64,000 nucleotides of DNA, from NCBI GenBank assembly GCA_963825645.1, contig CAWGTT010000002.1:992001-1056000 (forward strand), written 5' to 3'. Under the pieces are notes generated by a model, which had not been told where the DNA came from, searched no databases, and saw nothing but the letters and a program-made list of their open reading frames with translations. Within the stretch, counting starts at the first letter, position 1. Every line of letters starts with the position of its first letter. Below are positions 63,050 through 64,000 of the stretch, piece by piece. Source of the stretch: JADJPO01 sp963825645. GTDB lineage: Bacteria > Actinomycetota > Actinomycetes > Actinomycetales > Kineosporiaceae. Both the position numbers and the translations under genes were made by a program.

Positions 63050-63775
63050 TTATGTCGTCGAGATCGGTGGGCAACAGCCGTCGTCGCAGCTGTCGGCTTC
63101 GCCGTTAGCGCCGATACCGGCCGGCCCGCAGCCGCAGGTATCGCCGCGCCAGGCGTTCAGGCCCTCACGAACGGCGACTCCGGCGATGATCAGGGCGGCA
63201 AGCGGGTCCGCCCAGGACCAGCCCAGGACGGCGTTGGCCAGCAGGCCCGCGAGCAGGACGGCTGACAGGTAGGTGCACAGAAGGGTCTGCTTGGAGTCGG
63301 CGACGACACTGCCGGAACCAAGTTCGCGGCCGGTGCGGCGCTGCGCCCACGACAGAAACGGCATGATGATCAGCGAGGCGATCGCGATGCCGATGCCGAG
63401 ACCGGTCGGGGTCGCCTCGCCTGCGCCGGTCAGGGACCGGACCGACTCGAACGTCACGTAGGCGGCCAGGGCGAAGAACGACATCGCGATATACCGCAGG
63501 GCCCGCTTCTCCCGCGTCTCGGGCATTGGGTGACGGAACTGCCACAGGATGACCAGCCCGCTTCCGACTTCCACCAGCGAGTCGAGGCCGAAACCCACGA
63601 GCGCGATCGACGATGCGGCCATGCCGGCAGTGACGGCCACGAGGCACTCGAGCAGGTTGTAGGCGACAGACGTCCCGGCCAGCAACTGCGCGCGCCGACC
63701 GAGCTGCCGGCGCCGTTCACCACTGGGCACTGTGGTCGACGACCAGCCGACGAGGGCGTCGGGGCGGCTGCTCAT
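63050..63775 (-). CDS. Cation diffusion facilitator-like transporter
   Basis: The 241-residue protein has about five or six membrane segments, with SIALVGFGLDSLVEVGSGLV and VVADSKQTLLCTYLSAVLLA as the paired metal-binding Asp regions of CDF-like carriers. A Cys-rich C-terminus (DTCGCGPAG, DSCDDGCCPP) is suited to soft metals. It should export Zn, Cd or a related ion. ATG 63775 overlaps the ArsR-type repressor stop, so the two form a metal-responsive operon. Confidence 0.87.
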   Translation of the reverse strand: MSSRPDALVGWSSTTVPSGERRRQLGRRAQLLAGTSVAYNLLECLVAVTAGMAASSIALVGFGLDSLVEVGSGLVILWQFRHPMPETREKRALRYIAMSFFALAAYVTFESVRSLTGAGEATPTGLGIGIAIASLIIMPFLSWAQRRTGRELGSGSVVADSKQTLLCTYLSAVLLAGLLANAVLGWSWADPLAALIIAGVAVREGLNAWRGDTCGCGPAGIGANGEADSCDDGCCPPISTT

Positions 63776-64000
63776 GACGCCACGTCGTCGCCATAGCGAG
63801 GGCACAGGACGACGGCATCGCCGGTCAGCTCGAGCAGCCGCTCAGCTACGGCCAGCAGCTCCAGCGTGGCGGCGGGATGCGCGAGGGCGTACACCGAGGC
63901 CCGGCCCTCGGACCGTACCGTCACGATCCCGCAGTCGAGCAGACAGGCCAAGTGCTTGCTCACCGTCGACTGCGCGAGGCCAAGGTGCCCGGTCAGGTCC
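63772..64000 (-). CDS. ArsR/SmtB family repressor (N-terminus outside window)
   Basis: The visible 75 residues hold the winged helix: DLTGHLGLAQSTVSKHLACL, LLDCGIVTVRSEGRASVYAL, then a C-terminal helix with ELTGDAVVLCPRYGDDVAS. Cys in HLACLLDCG and VLCPRY are possible metal ligands as in CmtR-like sensors. Metal binding should release the operator and induce the co-transcribed exporter. Confidence 0.87.
   Translation of the reverse strand, partial: DLTGHLGLAQSTVSKHLACLLDCGIVTVRSEGRASVYALAHPAATLELLAVAERLLELTGDAVVLCPRYGDDVAS

Overview
The window is high-GC actinobacterial DNA. The evidence is frequent GTG starts, 4-nt ATGA/GTGA gene overlaps, a tRNA-Ile(GAU), HisKA_3/LuxR and WYL regulators, and IS481/IS3-like, ISNCY-like, IS66 and IS1634 remnants of actinomycete type. 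The genus cannot be named from the sequence.

Positions 1-20.3 kb look like an accretion zone at the 3' end of the tRNA-Ile gene. The last 40-45 bases of the tRNA recur as direct repeats at about 9.15 kb and 11.27 kb, with shorter pieces at 18.01 and 20.25 kb. A tyrosine-integrase C-terminal fragment lies beside the 11.27 kb copy. Between the copies are decayed transposases, fragments of ordinary genes (aldo/keto reductase, alpha/beta hydrolase, TetR, PIN toxin), many toxin-antitoxin modules (RelE-type, VapBC, HicAB, an RHH-antitoxin pair present as one intact and two decayed copies) and a class II Fic protein. A few intact chromosomal-type genes survive there: an EcsC-like protein, a histidine kinase/response regulator pair, PPK2 and a Na+/H+ antiporter.

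Positions 20.5-41.7 kb hold mixed genes. They include a two-gene ATP-grasp/CocE-type hydrolase operon, another RelE/Phd pair, an acyl-CoA synthetase, a potassium channel, a PD-(D/E)XK-like nuclease candidate, and a very large secreted FN3/LamG-like protein built from a tandemly duplicated 1.3-kb module. A 38-residue Cys-rich microprotein sits beside a CsoR-like operator. A broken PLD, a secreted EEP-family phosphodiesterase, a broken CoA-transferase and an AGE-isomerase/PfkB-kinase pair complete this part.

Positions 41.7-58.5 kb form the most coherent system: a 16.7-kb divergent catabolic island. On the minus strand lie homologues of the three oxamate carbamoyltransferase subunits (allH-allF-allG). 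On the plus strand lie ten tightly packed genes: a molybdenum hydroxylase (FAD, Fe-S and Mo subunits) with a CoxG-like factor, a nitrilase-family amidase, HyuA/HyuB, a family III CoA-transferase, carbamate kinase and a barbiturase/cyanuric-acid-hydrolase family enzyme. I infer an oxidative pyrimidine (uracil/thymine to barbiturate) pathway in which ureidomalonate is cleaved phosphorolytically to malonamate and carbamoyl phosphate, giving ATP through carbamate kinase, instead of hydrolytically to urea. Three identical 17-bp direct repeats sit in the divergent promoter.

Positions 58.5-64 kb contain a DUF6855-like protein, a WYL regulator, a DUF1353 protein, an IS1634 remnant carrying nine copies of an 8-bp repeat, a DJ-1/PfpI-like protein whose N-terminus comes from that remnant, an isochorismatase-family hydrolase, a perfect 29-bp palindrome, and an ArsR/cation-efflux metal-resistance operon cut by the window end.
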